A DNA stretch of 59,985 nucleotides from Pseudomonadota bacterium (lineage in GTDB: Bacteria > Pseudomonadota > Alphaproteobacteria > UBA828), in contig JAQBTG010000022.1 of the NCBI GenBank assembly GCA_027624955.1, positions 1 through 59,985 on the forward strand. The letters are read 5' to 3'. Within the stretch, counting starts at the first letter, position 1. Each line of letters begins with the position of its first letter. Made by a program: the position numbers and the translations under genes. The notes beneath the pieces were generated by a model that saw only the letters and a program-made list of their open reading frames with translations, was not told the DNA's origin and did not search any database. Shown piece after piece: positions 17,623 through 25,756 of this stretch.

Positions 17623-19674
17623 ATGAATAAAATTAAACTCACCTACCAAGGCGACGAAAACTTAGCTGAGCTCTTGACGGCGTCCGGCGCGTCGACCTCG
17701 CTGAGAGACGTCAAGGAACTGCTGGCCGGGATCGCGGCGGCGCCGCGCCCGCTAGACGACGGTGAATGGCTGCGCCTGGTCGTGCCCGCGGCGGAAGGCC
17801 CGTTGCGCGCTCAGCTGGTTGCATTGCGCGAGACGTTGGCGGCGATGGATGACGGCATCGGCCAATCGGGTGCATCGCCGGCGCGGCTTGCCGATTTGCG
17901 CGCGGCGTTCAGGCGCCAAGGCCTCGACGGCTTCGTGGTGCCGCTTGCGGATGAGCACCAGGGTGAATATGTCGCCCGGCGCTCGCGTCGCCTTGCCTGG
18001 CTCACCGGTTTTACCGGCTCGGCCGGCCTTGCCCTCCTTCTGGTCGAGAAGGCCGCACTCTTTACCGATGGCCGCTACACGCTGCAAATAGAAAACCAAA
18101 CGGATGGCGCGCTCTATGAGCGCCATCATATTACCGAATCGCCGCCCTATAATTGGATCGAGGCCAATCTTTCCGCCGGTATGAAGATGGGTTTTGATCC
18201 GTGGCTGCACAGCGCCGATCAGCGGCGCCGGCTGAGCGAGGCGTGCGCGCGGGCTGGCGCTGAGCTCAAACCCTGCGACTCCAACCCGCTCGACGAGGTT
18301 TGGCACGCCCAGCCACCCAGACCCGTGGGGGCTATCGTGCCCCAGGATATTCAGTTTAGCGGGCGAGAATCAGCCGAGAAGCGGCGTGAGATTGCCGGCC
18401 AGGTGAAACAGGCAGGCGCGGCGGCGGCCTTTTTGAGCGCGCCGGATTCGATTGCCTGGCTGCTCAATGTTCGCGGCGCCGATGTCGAATGTGCGCCGCT
18501 GCCGCAATCCTTCGTTCTGTTACAGGCAGACGGCCGGGTGCAGTGGTTCGTTGATCCGCGCAAGCAGGTGGCAGAACTAACTGCTCATCTCGGCGATGAA
18601 ATCACTACGGCATCTCCTGAGGCGCTTGGCACCGCGCTTGATTCGTTCGGCGCTGCTGACAAGTCAGTTATGCTCGATCCTGCGACGGCGCCAGACTGGG
18701 CGGTTCAGCGCCTGTGCGGCGCGGGCGCTGCTATCATCAAAAAACCAGACCCTTGCGCGCTGCCGAAAGCGTGCAAGAACGCGGTGGAATTAAACGGCAT
18801 CCGCGCCGCGCATTTGAGGGATGGTCTGGCGTTGACCCGTTTCCTCTGCTGGCTCTCTGGGTTGGATGGTTCAGAAGAGGTCACTGAGTTGATGGCGGTG
18901 GCAAAGCTTGCGGCATTCCGCGCCGGTGGCGCGCATTACCGCGGACCCAGTTTCGACACCATCTCAGGCGCCGCGGCCAATGGCGCTATCGTGCATTACC
19001 GCGTCACACCGGAAAGCGACCGGGCGCTCCAAGCCGGGTCGCTCTATCTGGTGGATTCGGGCGGTCAATATCTTGACGGCACCACCGACGTCACCCGCAC
19101 TGTCGCCATTGGTGCGCCGACGGCAGAGTATCGTGACCGCTTTACCCGGGTGCTGAAGGGCCATATCGCATTGGCGCGGGCGCGCTTCCCGGTTGGAACC
19201 ACTGGCGCTCAGCTCGACAGTCTGGCGCGTCAGTTTTTGTGGCAGGCAGGCCTCGACTACGACCATGGCACTGGCCATGGCGTCGGCGCCTATTTGAACG
19301 TGCATGAGGGGCCGCAGCGGATTTCGAAGCATCCCACCCCGGCGGCGCTTGAGCCCGGCATGATCGTTTCCAACGAGCCAGGATATTACAAGGCGGGCGC
19401 CTTTGGCATTCGCATCGAGAACTTGGTGACCGTCATCGCCGCGACCGGCCTTGAAGGGGCCGAACGCCCTACTCTCGCTTTTGAAACGCTGACGCTTGCG
19501 CCAATCGATCGCGCGCTGGTGGATTTGGTGCTGATGAACGATGAGGAGTTGGACTGGCTCGACGCCTACCACGCCATGGTGCGCGCGCGTCTCGCGCCCG
19601 AACTAGCGCCGTGGCCGGATGTGGTGGAGTGGCTGACCGGCGCGGCGGCGCCGTTAAATCGCGCGCCGGCCTAA
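17623..19674 (+). CDS. Aminopeptidase P family protein (Xaa-Pro aminopeptidase, M24B) with N-terminal extension
   Basis: The enzyme removes N-terminal residues next to proline. The 683-residue product has two creatinase-like domains (about 85-390) and a C-terminal pita-bread metallopeptidase. All five metal ligands can be seen: Asp in LVDSGGQYLDG (about 477), Asp in TTDVTRT (about 488), His in GTGHGVGAY (about 551), Glu in NEPGYY (about 585) and Glu in IRIENLV (about 599). Similar enzymes start around the sequence LADLRAAFRRQGLDGFVVP, so the first 75-80 residues are an extension. ATG at 17623 is the only early start in frame before residue 75. Its end overlaps the convergent cytochrome gene by four bases. 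Confidence 0.92.
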   Translation: MNKIKLTYQGDENLAELLTASGASTSLRDVKELLAGIAAAPRPLDDGEWLRLVVPAAEGPLRAQLVALRETLAAMDDGIGQSGASPARLADLRAAFRRQGLDGFVVPLADEHQGEYVARRSRRLAWLTGFTGSAGLALLLVEKAALFTDGRYTLQIENQTDGALYERHHITESPPYNWIEANLSAGMKMGFDPWLHSADQRRRLSEACARAGAELKPCDSNPLDEVWHAQPPRPVGAIVPQDIQFSGRESAEKRREIAGQVKQAGAAAAFLSAPDSIAWLLNVRGADVECAPLPQSFVLLQADGRVQWFVDPRKQVAELTAHLGDEITTASPEALGTALDSFGAADKSVMLDPATAPDWAVQRLCGAGAAIIKKPDPCALPKACKNAVELNGIRAAHLRDGLALTRFLCWLSGLDGSEEVTELMAVAKLAAFRAGGAHYRGPSFDTISGAAANGAIVHYRVTPESDRALQAGSLYLVDSGGQYLDGTTDVTRTVAIGAPTAEYRDRFTRVLKGHIALARARFPVGTTGAQLDSLARQFLWQAGLDYDHGTGHGVGAYLNVHEGPQRISKHPTPAALEPGMIVSNEPGYYKAGAFGIRIENLVTVIAATGLEGAERPTLAFETLTLAPIDRALVDLVLMNDEELDWLDAYHAMVRARLAPELAPWPDVVEWLTGAAAPLNRAPA

Positions 19675-20069
19675 CGCTTCCCGGCGGCGATTAAGTAAGC
19701 GATCACGTCGGCGCGCGCTACCGCGCTTTCGAGAACATATTTCATCTTTGCGCCGGGCAAGAATTCTTGCGGGTCCGTTAGCCAGCGGTCGAGCCGCTCC
19801 GGTGTCCAGGCAAAGCCGGCACCGGCCAGCGCTGGCGAATATTTATGCTCCGGCGCCGTGCCGGCCATGCGGCCGACCACTTGAAAGAGATTGGGGCCGA
19901 AGGTGCCGAATTTTCCCTGCCGCACCGAATGGCAGTTGCGGCATTGTTTAAAAACTTTACGTCCCGCCGAGCTGTCGCCTTCAGCGCGCGCCGACAAACC
20001 ACCGGGCAAGGATTGTTCCGAGCCAAACGCGGCGGCGAGAAACACGAGGGCCAGGAGCGCTATTCGCAT
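19671..20069 (-). CDS. Class I cytochrome c (c2-like), exported
   Basis: This 132-residue protein has a signal peptide (residues about 1-29) and one heme-attachment site CRNCH (Cys43, Cys46, His47). The distal axial ligand is probably Met109 in PGAKMKY, and GPNLFQVVGRMAGT matches the GPNL segment of cytochrome c2 and mitochondrial-type c. It would carry electrons in the periplasm. It overlaps the end of the aminopeptidase gene by four bases in a convergent layout and has a small cytosolic protein gene just upstream on the same strand. Confidence 0.92.
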   Translation of the reverse strand: MRIALLALVFLAAAFGSEQSLPGGLSARAEGDSSAGRKVFKQCRNCHSVRQGKFGTFGPNLFQVVGRMAGTAPEHKYSPALAGAGFAWTPERLDRWLTDPQEFLPGAKMKYVLESAVARADVIAYLIAAGKR

Positions 20070-20100
20070 ACGCCAAACATGCGGAATAACCGCACGATTC

Positions 20101-20325
20101 TCAAGCCTCTCCAGAGCGCAGGTTGCGTTTACGCTGCTCCTCGTCGAGCGCGAGGATCATGAAGGCCAGCTTGGACATGTCGGTGGCCGACCAGCCGGCG
20201 GTGACGCGCCCATCCTTCCACAAGACCGAGAGCGCGACTTCTTCGATCGCACCGAGATTGTCTAGCCCGGAACTAAATATTTCGGCCGGGGTCGCGCCGT
20301 GCAGGCTCACAACCTTCGCCATCAT
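20101..20325 (-). CDS. Conserved small protein of unknown function (74 aa)
   Basis: The product begins MMAKVVSLHGATPAEIF and includes a strand-rich part (EEVALSVLWKDGRVTAGWS) and a closing helix. A GGAG lies eight bases before the ATG at 20325, with a second ATG directly after it. No signal peptide, membrane segment or metal motif is seen, and I do not recognise a family. It reads in the same direction as the cytochrome c gene, 31 bases upstream of it, so they may share a transcript. Confidence 0.65.
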   Translation of the reverse strand: MMAKVVSLHGATPAEIFSSGLDNLGAIEEVALSVLWKDGRVTAGWSATDMSKLAFMILALDEEQRKRNLRSGEA

Positions 20326-20868
20326 TCGATACTCCGTGGTTGGTTAAATTGCCCGGCTATGCCGTGATTCCGCCGGTTTCCAATAGTTGTCAAAGGCAGT
20401 GCAAACGACGCGGAGAAGTGGCCTCCCGGATGCCAGGACTTCGATACGCGCATCGTCGCTCGGCCAGAATGCGAGCGACAATTTCAACTTGGTTTCTCAG
20501 ACGCTGCAGATGTTTGGCCACGTGTTCGCAGCGCGGCACCACCATCGTGGTGCAGTCGAAAATCCAACAGAGCGAATCGCAGAACGAAATATGAAAATGG
20601 AGCGAGAGCTGCAGTGTCGGATCGAGCGCTTCCGGCCACGCGTGGTAGCACGCCGCGTTCGTCAAGTACGGCGCTGTTGGATTGCTGATATAGCGCGGTG
20701 CCGCGCGGTCATCGCGGTGAAGAATTTCTGCTTCCATGCGATCTAGTATGGCGCGGCAGATCGGCCCGGACGTTGATTTGCATCAAGTCGCTGCGGCGGG
20801 CCCCGGGAAATCAAAAAAAGCCACAAACGGGACTTGCGCTCGCACCGCCGAATGCGCATCTTGCGGGC
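20326..20868. other. 543-bp region without a convincing gene
   Basis: Between the small protein gene and tRNA-Ile2 there are open frames on both strands (for example 20390-20737 on the minus strand), but none has a good ribosome site and their translations look unlike protein families, rich in Cys, His and Arg. It may be decayed sequence at the border of the accessory zone. Confidence 0.4.
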
Positions 20869-20945
20869 GGGCCTGTAGCTCAACTGGTTAGAGCCGGCCG
20901 CTCATAACGGTCTGGTTGCAGGTTCGAGTCCTGCCAGGCCCACCA
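20869..20945 (+). tRNA. tRNA-Ile2 (CAU anticodon, lysidine type)
   Basis: A full 77-base cloverleaf with encoded CCA. The acceptor stem is GGGCCTG/CAGGCCC, the anticodon loop CTCATAA gives CAU, and the T arm is GCAGG/CCTGC. CAU could be Met or Ile. I favour Ile2, whose C34 is changed to lysidine by TilS, because positions 4 and 5 are C paired with G69 and G68, which are TilS identity elements, and because the overall sequence is unlike elongator Met of alphaproteobacteria that I remember. Mobile DNA lies just downstream. Confidence 0.85.
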
Positions 20946-21344
20946 ATATTTCAATGACTTAGAAGATTACAACGTTTTGCCATATAGCGCCGTAAGTGCA
21001 CTGTAAGTGCAGTTTTGTCCGTTCCAAATTGCACCATTGCGGTACTGTGGAAAAGTGGTGTTAGGCAATTCGGTTGGCCTTTCAGGTCAATCTTAGGACG
21101 GCACGCTGCCCAATCTTCACCTTTGCGCTCTAAATGAAGACAAGAGCTCCATTTGTAAGCAGGTTTGATTGAAATCTACTATGTGGGTGAAATCGGGAAT
21201 TGGCGTGCGGTCGGGTTGATGGATTTGGACTCGATTTAGCTTCGTCCCATTCTTGCCATTCACACGGCAAGTGGAGCTGCGCCCGGAAGTTGGTGGCGGG
21301 GCCATCAGGCGGCGTGATTGGTTTGCTTGCGGGGGGCGAGTTTT
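20946..21344. other. Intergenic sequence between tRNA-Ile2 and IS6 element
   Basis: About 400 bases follow the tRNA with no supported gene. It includes an 11-base tandem repeat at 20992-21011. The minus-strand frame that crosses into the insertion sequence (21117-21905) is the shadow of the transposase. No integrase gene or copy of the tRNA 3' end is visible by eye. Confidence 0.45.
20992..21011 (+). repeat. Short tandem repeat GTAAGTGCA
   Basis: GTAAGTGCA occurs twice, separated by CT, 47 bases after the tRNA-Ile2. Each copy contains GTGCA, and the pair forms GTGCAC-type symmetry. It could be an arm-type site of a lost integrase or chance. Confidence 0.5.
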
Positions 21345-22150
21345 GGGCATTGTCACGTTAACAGGAAGGACGTGTAGGGGCATCTGCGATAGCCTGTCGA
21401 GATGGATAACATCTCGTTTGCTCGCCATCGATTTCCACCGGATATTATTATCCACGCGGTTTGGCTCTATGCCCGGTTTACTTTGAGTTATCGAGATGTA
21501 GAGGATCTGCTTGCGGAGCGGGGTCTTGATATTTCCTACGAGAGCGTGCGGCGCTGGTTTCTCAAATTCGGCGCGCCGATCGCAAAGAATTTGCGCAGCA
21601 TGCGGCCGGCACCGAGTGATTTCTGGCATCTCGATGAAATGGTCATCGTCATTCGAGGGCGGCGTCACTGGTTGTGGCGAGCGGTCGACAATGAAGGCGA
21701 AGTCCTCGATTTTCTCGTCCAATCCCGGCGGAACGCGAAGGCGGCGTTGAAATTGATGCGCAGACTGCTGAAGAAACAGGGAGTGGCGCCGACCCGGATT
21801 ACAACCGATAAGCTCAGATCCTACCATGTCGCCATTCGAACCCTCGGCCTGACGGCTGAGCACATCGATAACAAGCGGGCGAATAATCGTGCTGAAAACT
21901 CGCATCAGCCAGTGCGACGACGGGAACGCAAACAGCAGAAGTTCAAATCACCAGGCTCTGCCCAACGGTTTCTGAACATCCAATCTGCCGTCTACAACAG
22001 CTTTTATGTCCAGCGTCATTTACTCAGTAGGTCCACATTCAAGCGGTTGCGAACCGACGCATTCGGCGTGTGGGAAAATGCGTGCGTGGCGGCTTGAAAA
22101 ACAGCTGGCACGGTTCCTTGCGTGTCCTGCCTGTTAACGTGACAATGCCC
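21345..22150 (+). mobile_element. IS6-family insertion sequence, 806 bp, intact
   Basis: The element is bounded by 27-base imperfect inverted repeats at 21345-21371 and 22124-22150, which both begin GGGCATTGTCACGTTAACAG and differ at one internal base. One transposase gene fills the inside. The size fits IS6 (about 790-880 bp). IS6 elements move by replicative, cointegrate-forming transposition and usually make 8-bp target duplications; the flanks CGAGTTTT and GCAGACGT do not match, so a deletion or recombination next to the element has probably occurred. A second copy of the right end lies at 22333-22373. Confidence 0.88.
21402..22097 (+). CDS. IS6-family transposase (DDE)
   Basis: The 231-residue protein has an N-terminal helix-turn-helix (SYRDVEDLLAERGLDISYESVRRW) and the DDE catalytic core: Asp in FWHLDEMVI (about residue 78), Asp in ITTDKLRSYH (about 137) and Glu in NRAENSHQPVRRRER (about 172). 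The motif RRHWLWRAVDNEGEVLDFLV is typical of IS6/IS26. Length is normal. No frameshift or stop is present, so the element is probably active or recently so. It begins 57 bases inside the left inverted repeat. Confidence 0.95.
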   Translation: MDNISFARHRFPPDIIIHAVWLYARFTLSYRDVEDLLAERGLDISYESVRRWFLKFGAPIAKNLRSMRPAPSDFWHLDEMVIVIRGRRHWLWRAVDNEGEVLDFLVQSRRNAKAALKLMRRLLKKQGVAPTRITTDKLRSYHVAIRTLGLTAEHIDNKRANNRAENSHQPVRRRERKQQKFKSPGSAQRFLNIQSAVYNSFYVQRHLLSRSTFKRLRTDAFGVWENACVAA

Positions 22151-22332
22151 GCAGACGTTTACTTCGGGCGTGGGCAATCAATTCTAAAACAACGAGAAAG
22201 GATCAAACTGAAAACGATGGAGAACCGGCGCTTGCAATACAGCAAATACGCCGCTTAATATCTTGAACCAGATGGGCCAAATCCTCCTTTAGATCAGGCC
22301 GTAGATTGTTCCAAATTATATGACGACGGACA

Positions 22333-22373
22333 CACGGTTCCTTGCGTGTCCTACCTGTTAACGTGACAATGCC
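22333..22373 (+). repeat. Orphan copy of the IS6 right end (41-bp direct repeat of 22109-22149)
   Basis: Forty of 41 bases match the right end of the intact IS (22109-22149): CACGGTTCCTTGCGTGTCCT, then one changed base (A for G), then CCTGTTAACGTGACAATGCC. No transposase remnant precedes it. It marks the former edge of a second IS copy or the scar of an IS6-mediated adjacent deletion. It lies 143 bases before the substrate-binding protein start, in the promoter zone of the transporter operon. Confidence 0.85.
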
Positions 22374-22515
22374 TCCGCTTTAAGCATAGGCTTTTGCGAA
22401 TAACCTATGGGCATGTGATCATACTTGATCCATAATTCTCGCACGACGGTTGTTGCGAGTAGTTTTGAAGAGCGTGAAGTTCAAATTTTGTCTCAATTTT
22501 TCCTGGGAGGCCATC

Positions 22516-23739
22516 ATGGCGAATAACAAGAAGATCACGAGCAAACATCTTTACTACAATCTTTCGCGCCGTAATTTCATTCAAGGTGCGGCGGCGACTG
22601 GCGCAGTGATTGTCGGTGCGCCGGCAATTCTTAAGGGTCTCACCCGGCGTGCCAAAGCGGAATCAGGCGTGGTTCGCTTTCTCATGACGGCGCCGACGAT
22701 GATTCCCGGCGATTGGAGCGCGTTCGAGAAGGATACCGGTATTCGCCTTGAAGGCGAGGTGATGAAGGACGACCCCGGTCTATTCCTGAACGAAGTGCTG
22801 GTGAATGACGCCGGTGACCGCTTTGATCTGATTTCCACCCTCTCGGGCGCCGAGCAAGAGCTTATCAACGGCGAGGCCATTATCCCGATCGAGCATGGTA
22901 ATTTGTCGAATTGGGCGGGGATGCCCGACTCGATCAAGCAGGTGCCCTATCTCACGCGCGACCTGAAACCGGAGGGTGGCACGGTGTGGGGCACGCCGCT
23001 CGCCATGAACGCCGATAGTTTCGGCTATTTCCCCGACAAGCTGAACGAGCCCTATCCGCCGGAAGCGGTGTCTTGGTCGTTGGTGTTCGAAGACGAGCGT
23101 ACCATGGGCAAGAGCGCGACCGGCACCATGTATTACTACCTGGAAGAATGCGCCATGTTCCTCAAGGGCTCCGGCAAGGTGGCGATTAACGATCCGGCAA
23201 ACATGACGCCGGCGGAGGCTAACGCCACGGCCGATTACTTGATCGAACGCAAGGAGGCCGGCCAGTTCCGCAGCTTTCACACCACCTTCGATGACCAGGT
23301 ATCGCTCATCAAAAATGGCGAAGTCCTCGCCATCCGCTGCTGGGAGCCGGCGGTGAAGGAAGCGCAAAAATCCGGTATGACCGACTTCGTCTACGCCAAT
23401 GCGATTGAGGGCTATATGAAGTGGATGCATGCCGCCTACATCCCAACGCAGGTCCAGGACAGGGGCAACTTTGAGGAAATCTACACCTTCCTGAACTGGC
23501 TGATGTCGGGCGCCTACGCGGCGGCGATCAGCCCGTTGCGTGGATATGTTTCGGGACGCCCCGACCTCGGTGCGGAATATGCCAAATCCATGGGTCTCGG
23601 CGAAGATGTCGGTATCGCAATCGCCGAAGCGCAGGACAAGTTGAAGACCAAGTTCTCGCATGAGCAAATGTGGTTCACGGCGGTTCCTGAGCATCTTCAG
23701 GACATTCAAGCTGCTACGGATCGTGTGCTGAACGCGTAG
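22516..23739 (+). CDS. ABC transporter substrate-binding protein, spermidine/putrescine-type, Tat-exported
   Basis: This 407-residue periplasmic protein has a twin-arginine signal: SRRNFIQG (about residue 16) followed by the hydrophobic AAATGAVIVGAPAIL. The mature part matches family 1 solute-binding proteins of the PotD type, with WGTPLAMNADSFGYFPDK and a C-terminal FTAVPEHLQDI segment. The start at 22516 follows GGGAGG. It is the first gene of a SBP-permease-permease-ATPase operon for polyamine-like or related organic cations; ligand specificity is not readable. The region upstream contains the IS6 end, which may affect expression. Confidence 0.88.
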   Translation: MANNKKITSKHLYYNLSRRNFIQGAAATGAVIVGAPAILKGLTRRAKAESGVVRFLMTAPTMIPGDWSAFEKDTGIRLEGEVMKDDPGLFLNEVLVNDAGDRFDLISTLSGAEQELINGEAIIPIEHGNLSNWAGMPDSIKQVPYLTRDLKPEGGTVWGTPLAMNADSFGYFPDKLNEPYPPEAVSWSLVFEDERTMGKSATGTMYYYLEECAMFLKGSGKVAINDPANMTPAEANATADYLIERKEAGQFRSFHTTFDDQVSLIKNGEVLAIRCWEPAVKEAQKSGMTDFVYANAIEGYMKWMHAAYIPTQVQDRGNFEEIYTFLNWLMSGAYAAAISPLRGYVSGRPDLGAEYAKSMGLGEDVGIAIAEAQDKLKTKFSHEQMWFTAVPEHLQDIQAATDRVLNA

Positions 23740-23771
23740 TTGGACTAGTATTTCTCGTTGGCCAACGGGTC

Positions 23772-23806
23772 GGGCACCCTGGTGCATTCAGAGCACCAGG
23801 GTGCCC
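23772..23806 (+). terminator. Perfect 14-bp hairpin between SBP and first permease
   Basis: GGGCACCCTGGTGC and GCACCAGGGTGCCC are exact complements around the seven-base loop ATTCAGA. No T run follows. In ABC operons a stem after the binding-protein gene commonly protects its mRNA and partly stops read-through, giving more binding protein than permease; that is the likely role here. Confidence 0.7.
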
Positions 23807-23845
23807 GCACACCGCGCCGCCTGTAATTATTGGTAGATTCTAGTG

Positions 23846-24769
23846 ATGACGATGAGGCATGCAGACAGCTCGCGCGGGCTGTGGGGGCGAGGATTGCTGC
23901 CTCGGCTGCCGGGTGGAATTTGGACGCTAAGCGGTTTTACGACATTCTGGTTTCTCGCTGTCGTATTGCCCCTCATCGGCATCGTCATATTCTCTTTTTT
24001 GCAGACCAAGGGCGTGAAGATCCAGTGGGACTGGAGCTTTACGGCGTACGAAAAGCTGTTCTTCTACGGCGGCGGAAATCTATTGGAACGGACTATCCGT
24101 ATCGCCGCCACCATGACGGCGATCGAGCTTTTACTCGCCTTCCCGTTCGCCTTCTGGCTCGCCAAAGGGGCGAAAAATCAAACCTTGAAACTGATTACCT
24201 TCACGGCGCTCACCGTGCCTTTTTTCCTCAGCCCCGTGGCGCGGGTGATTGTCTGGCGCGCGGTGATGAGCATCCACGGTTTGGTGAACACGGCTCTGCT
24301 CGACGTCGGTATCGTCAGCGAGCCCGTGGAATGGCTGATTTTCTCGGATTTCGCGGTGCATCTCGGGCTGCTCGGGCAATATTTTCCCGCCATGGTGTGG
24401 CCAATTTTTCTCTCGATATCGTTGATCGATAATGAATACCTAGAGGCGAGTAAGGATCTTGGCGGCAATCGCTGGCGCACGCTCTATCACATTATTTTAC
24501 CGCTCTCGCTGCCCGGAATCGTTGCCGGCATCGTCTTCTGCTTCGTGCCTATGCTGGGGGATACCGTGGTGCCACAGCAGATGGGCGGCGGCAATGTGCT
24601 GATGATCAGTCACAATGTCTACAACATGATCGGCGCGCGCAATTTCACCATGGCCGCGGCACTGGCGACGATTGTCCTGGCCATCATGTTGGCTTTCCAA
24701 ATGATCTTGTGGGCCGCACTCAGGCCCATGGGCGGCCTAGCCAATGTATTCGCGAGCCTTAACCGATGA
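23846..24769 (+). CDS. ABC transporter permease (PotB-type)
   Basis: The 307-residue inner-membrane protein has six or so helices and the ATPase-contact EAA loop DNEYLEASKDLGGNRWRTLYHIILPLSLPGI near residue 195-225. It forms a heterodimer with the next permease. The N-terminus contains several possible starts (GTG 23843, ATG 23846, ATG 23852); none has a strong ribosome site. Its TGA stop at 24767 overlaps an ATG that opens the first of five minicistrons leading to the next permease gene. Confidence 0.9.
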   Translation: MTMRHADSSRGLWGRGLLPRLPGGIWTLSGFTTFWFLAVVLPLIGIVIFSFLQTKGVKIQWDWSFTAYEKLFFYGGGNLLERTIRIAATMTAIELLLAFPFAFWLAKGAKNQTLKLITFTALTVPFFLSPVARVIVWRAVMSIHGLVNTALLDVGIVSEPVEWLIFSDFAVHLGLLGQYFPAMVWPIFLSISLIDNEYLEASKDLGGNRWRTLYHIILPLSLPGIVAGIVFCFVPMLGDTVVPQQMGGGNVLMISHNVYNMIGARNFTMAAALATIVLAIMLAFQMILWAALRPMGGLANVFASLNR

Positions 24770-24840
24770 CATTTAAGCGATGACATTTAAGCGATGACAT
24801 TTAAGCGATGACATTTAAGCGATGACATTTAAGCGATGAC
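24764..24840 (+). repeat. 14-bp tandem repeat (5.5 units) forming five overlapping five-codon minicistrons
   Basis: The unit CGATGACATTTAAG is repeated five times without change from 24764 to 24833, followed by a half unit CGATGAC. Every unit contains ATGA. Reading from each ATG (24766, 24780, 24794, 24808, 24822) gives Met-Thr-Phe-Lys-Arg-stop, and each stop TGA overlaps the next ATG by two bases. The last stop overlaps the real start of permease 2 at 24836. Stop of permease 1 is the first TGA in the chain. It appears that an original ATGA overlap was expanded by slippage. Confidence 0.95.
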
Positions 24841-25714
24841 CGTGCGATCCGATATCTCACTCGTCGCGGCGAGCCGCATGCCGCTCGGCGAGCGGATCGC
24901 CCAATATTGGTCGGCCTGGGGGTCGGCGACGCTCGGCTATACTGTTCTCGGCATCATTTATTTCCCCATTCTTTGGCTGATCGTGCTTTCGGTCAGCGGC
25001 GAGCCGCTCACCGGTTTCCCGGGCGATTGGACGCTGCAATGGTATGATGACATGTTTTACGGCTCGGGCCAGCGCGAGGGCGAGGCTTATGGCGGTAACT
25101 TTCGCATTGTGAAGCCTCTCTTGTTGAGCCTGCTGCTCGCCGCCATCACCTCGATCGCCTGTATGGCGGCTGCGCTCGCGGTGGGCTCCGTGTTGCCGCG
25201 CATTCGCCGGCGCGGGCCGTTTCTGATGGCGTTTTTGATGCCGTTGATGGTGCCCGGGATCGTTGCCGGCATGTCGATCTTCCTGTTCTTCCGCGTCGGG
25301 CTGCACTTCAAGATGGGTCTCTGGTCGCTGGCGCTGGCGCATTTTATTTGGGCTTTTCCGTTCGCGCTTTTGGCGATGATGGTCGTCGCCTCGCGCTTCG
25401 ACCAGCGTTTGCTTGAAGCCGCCTCGGACCTTGGCGCCAGCAAGTTGGAGCGCTTTTGGCAAATCGAAGTGCCGGTTCTCAAACCCGGTATTTTCGCCGC
25501 CGGGTTCTTCGGCTTCCTGCTGTCGTTTAATGAGTTGCCGTTCAGTATTTTCATGCGTGCCGGCCAGTCGACCTTACCGCTCTATCTTTGGATTCAATCC
25601 GGCGCGCACAACACATCGGTGCCACTTATTTTCGCGATGAGCACATTGATCACCATCGCCAGCATATTCCTGACCTTTGTTGCGATTCGGGTCGGCTTTA
25701 GCGAGAAGAAATGA
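24836..25714 (+). CDS. ABC transporter permease (PotC-type)
   Basis: The 292-residue protein has six predicted membrane helices and the EAA loop RLLEAASDLGASKLERFWQIEVP (about residues 184-206). It pairs with the previous permease to form the channel. Its ATG at 24836 overlaps the last minicistron stop, and there is no clean Shine-Dalgarno site apart from the repeat, so translation probably depends on reinitiation by ribosomes coming through the repeat. The ATPase gene follows 42 bases later. Confidence 0.9.
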   Translation: MTVRSDISLVAASRMPLGERIAQYWSAWGSATLGYTVLGIIYFPILWLIVLSVSGEPLTGFPGDWTLQWYDDMFYGSGQREGEAYGGNFRIVKPLLLSLLLAAITSIACMAAALAVGSVLPRIRRRGPFLMAFLMPLMVPGIVAGMSIFLFFRVGLHFKMGLWSLALAHFIWAFPFALLAMMVVASRFDQRLLEAASDLGASKLERFWQIEVPVLKPGIFAAGFFGFLLSFNELPFSIFMRAGQSTLPLYLWIQSGAHNTSVPLIFAMSTLITIASIFLTFVAIRVGFSEKK

Positions 25715-25756
25715 GGGAGTTATGGACAACCGGGGAAATGCCGGCAGGGCAGGGAG

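Noticed and set aside
17427-17642. 71-residue minus frame between marR and aminopeptidase P
   Set aside because: No ribosome site, and it overlaps the start of the aminopeptidase gene. Translation shows no pattern.
20390-20737. 115-residue minus frame between the small protein gene and tRNA-Ile2
   Set aside because: Cys/His/Arg-rich and without a ribosome site; a plus frame covers the same bases. Not enough to call a gene.
21117-21905. 262-residue minus frame crossing the IS6 element
   Set aside because: It runs over the end of the IS and is the reverse of the transposase. No family likeness.
21345-22150. 8-bp target duplication of the IS6 element
   Set aside because: The flanking octamers do not match, nor do those at the orphan right end.
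24764-24840. Direct repeats considered as a CRISPR array
   Set aside because: The 14-bp units are contiguous with no spacers and include start and stop codons; no cas genes are near.
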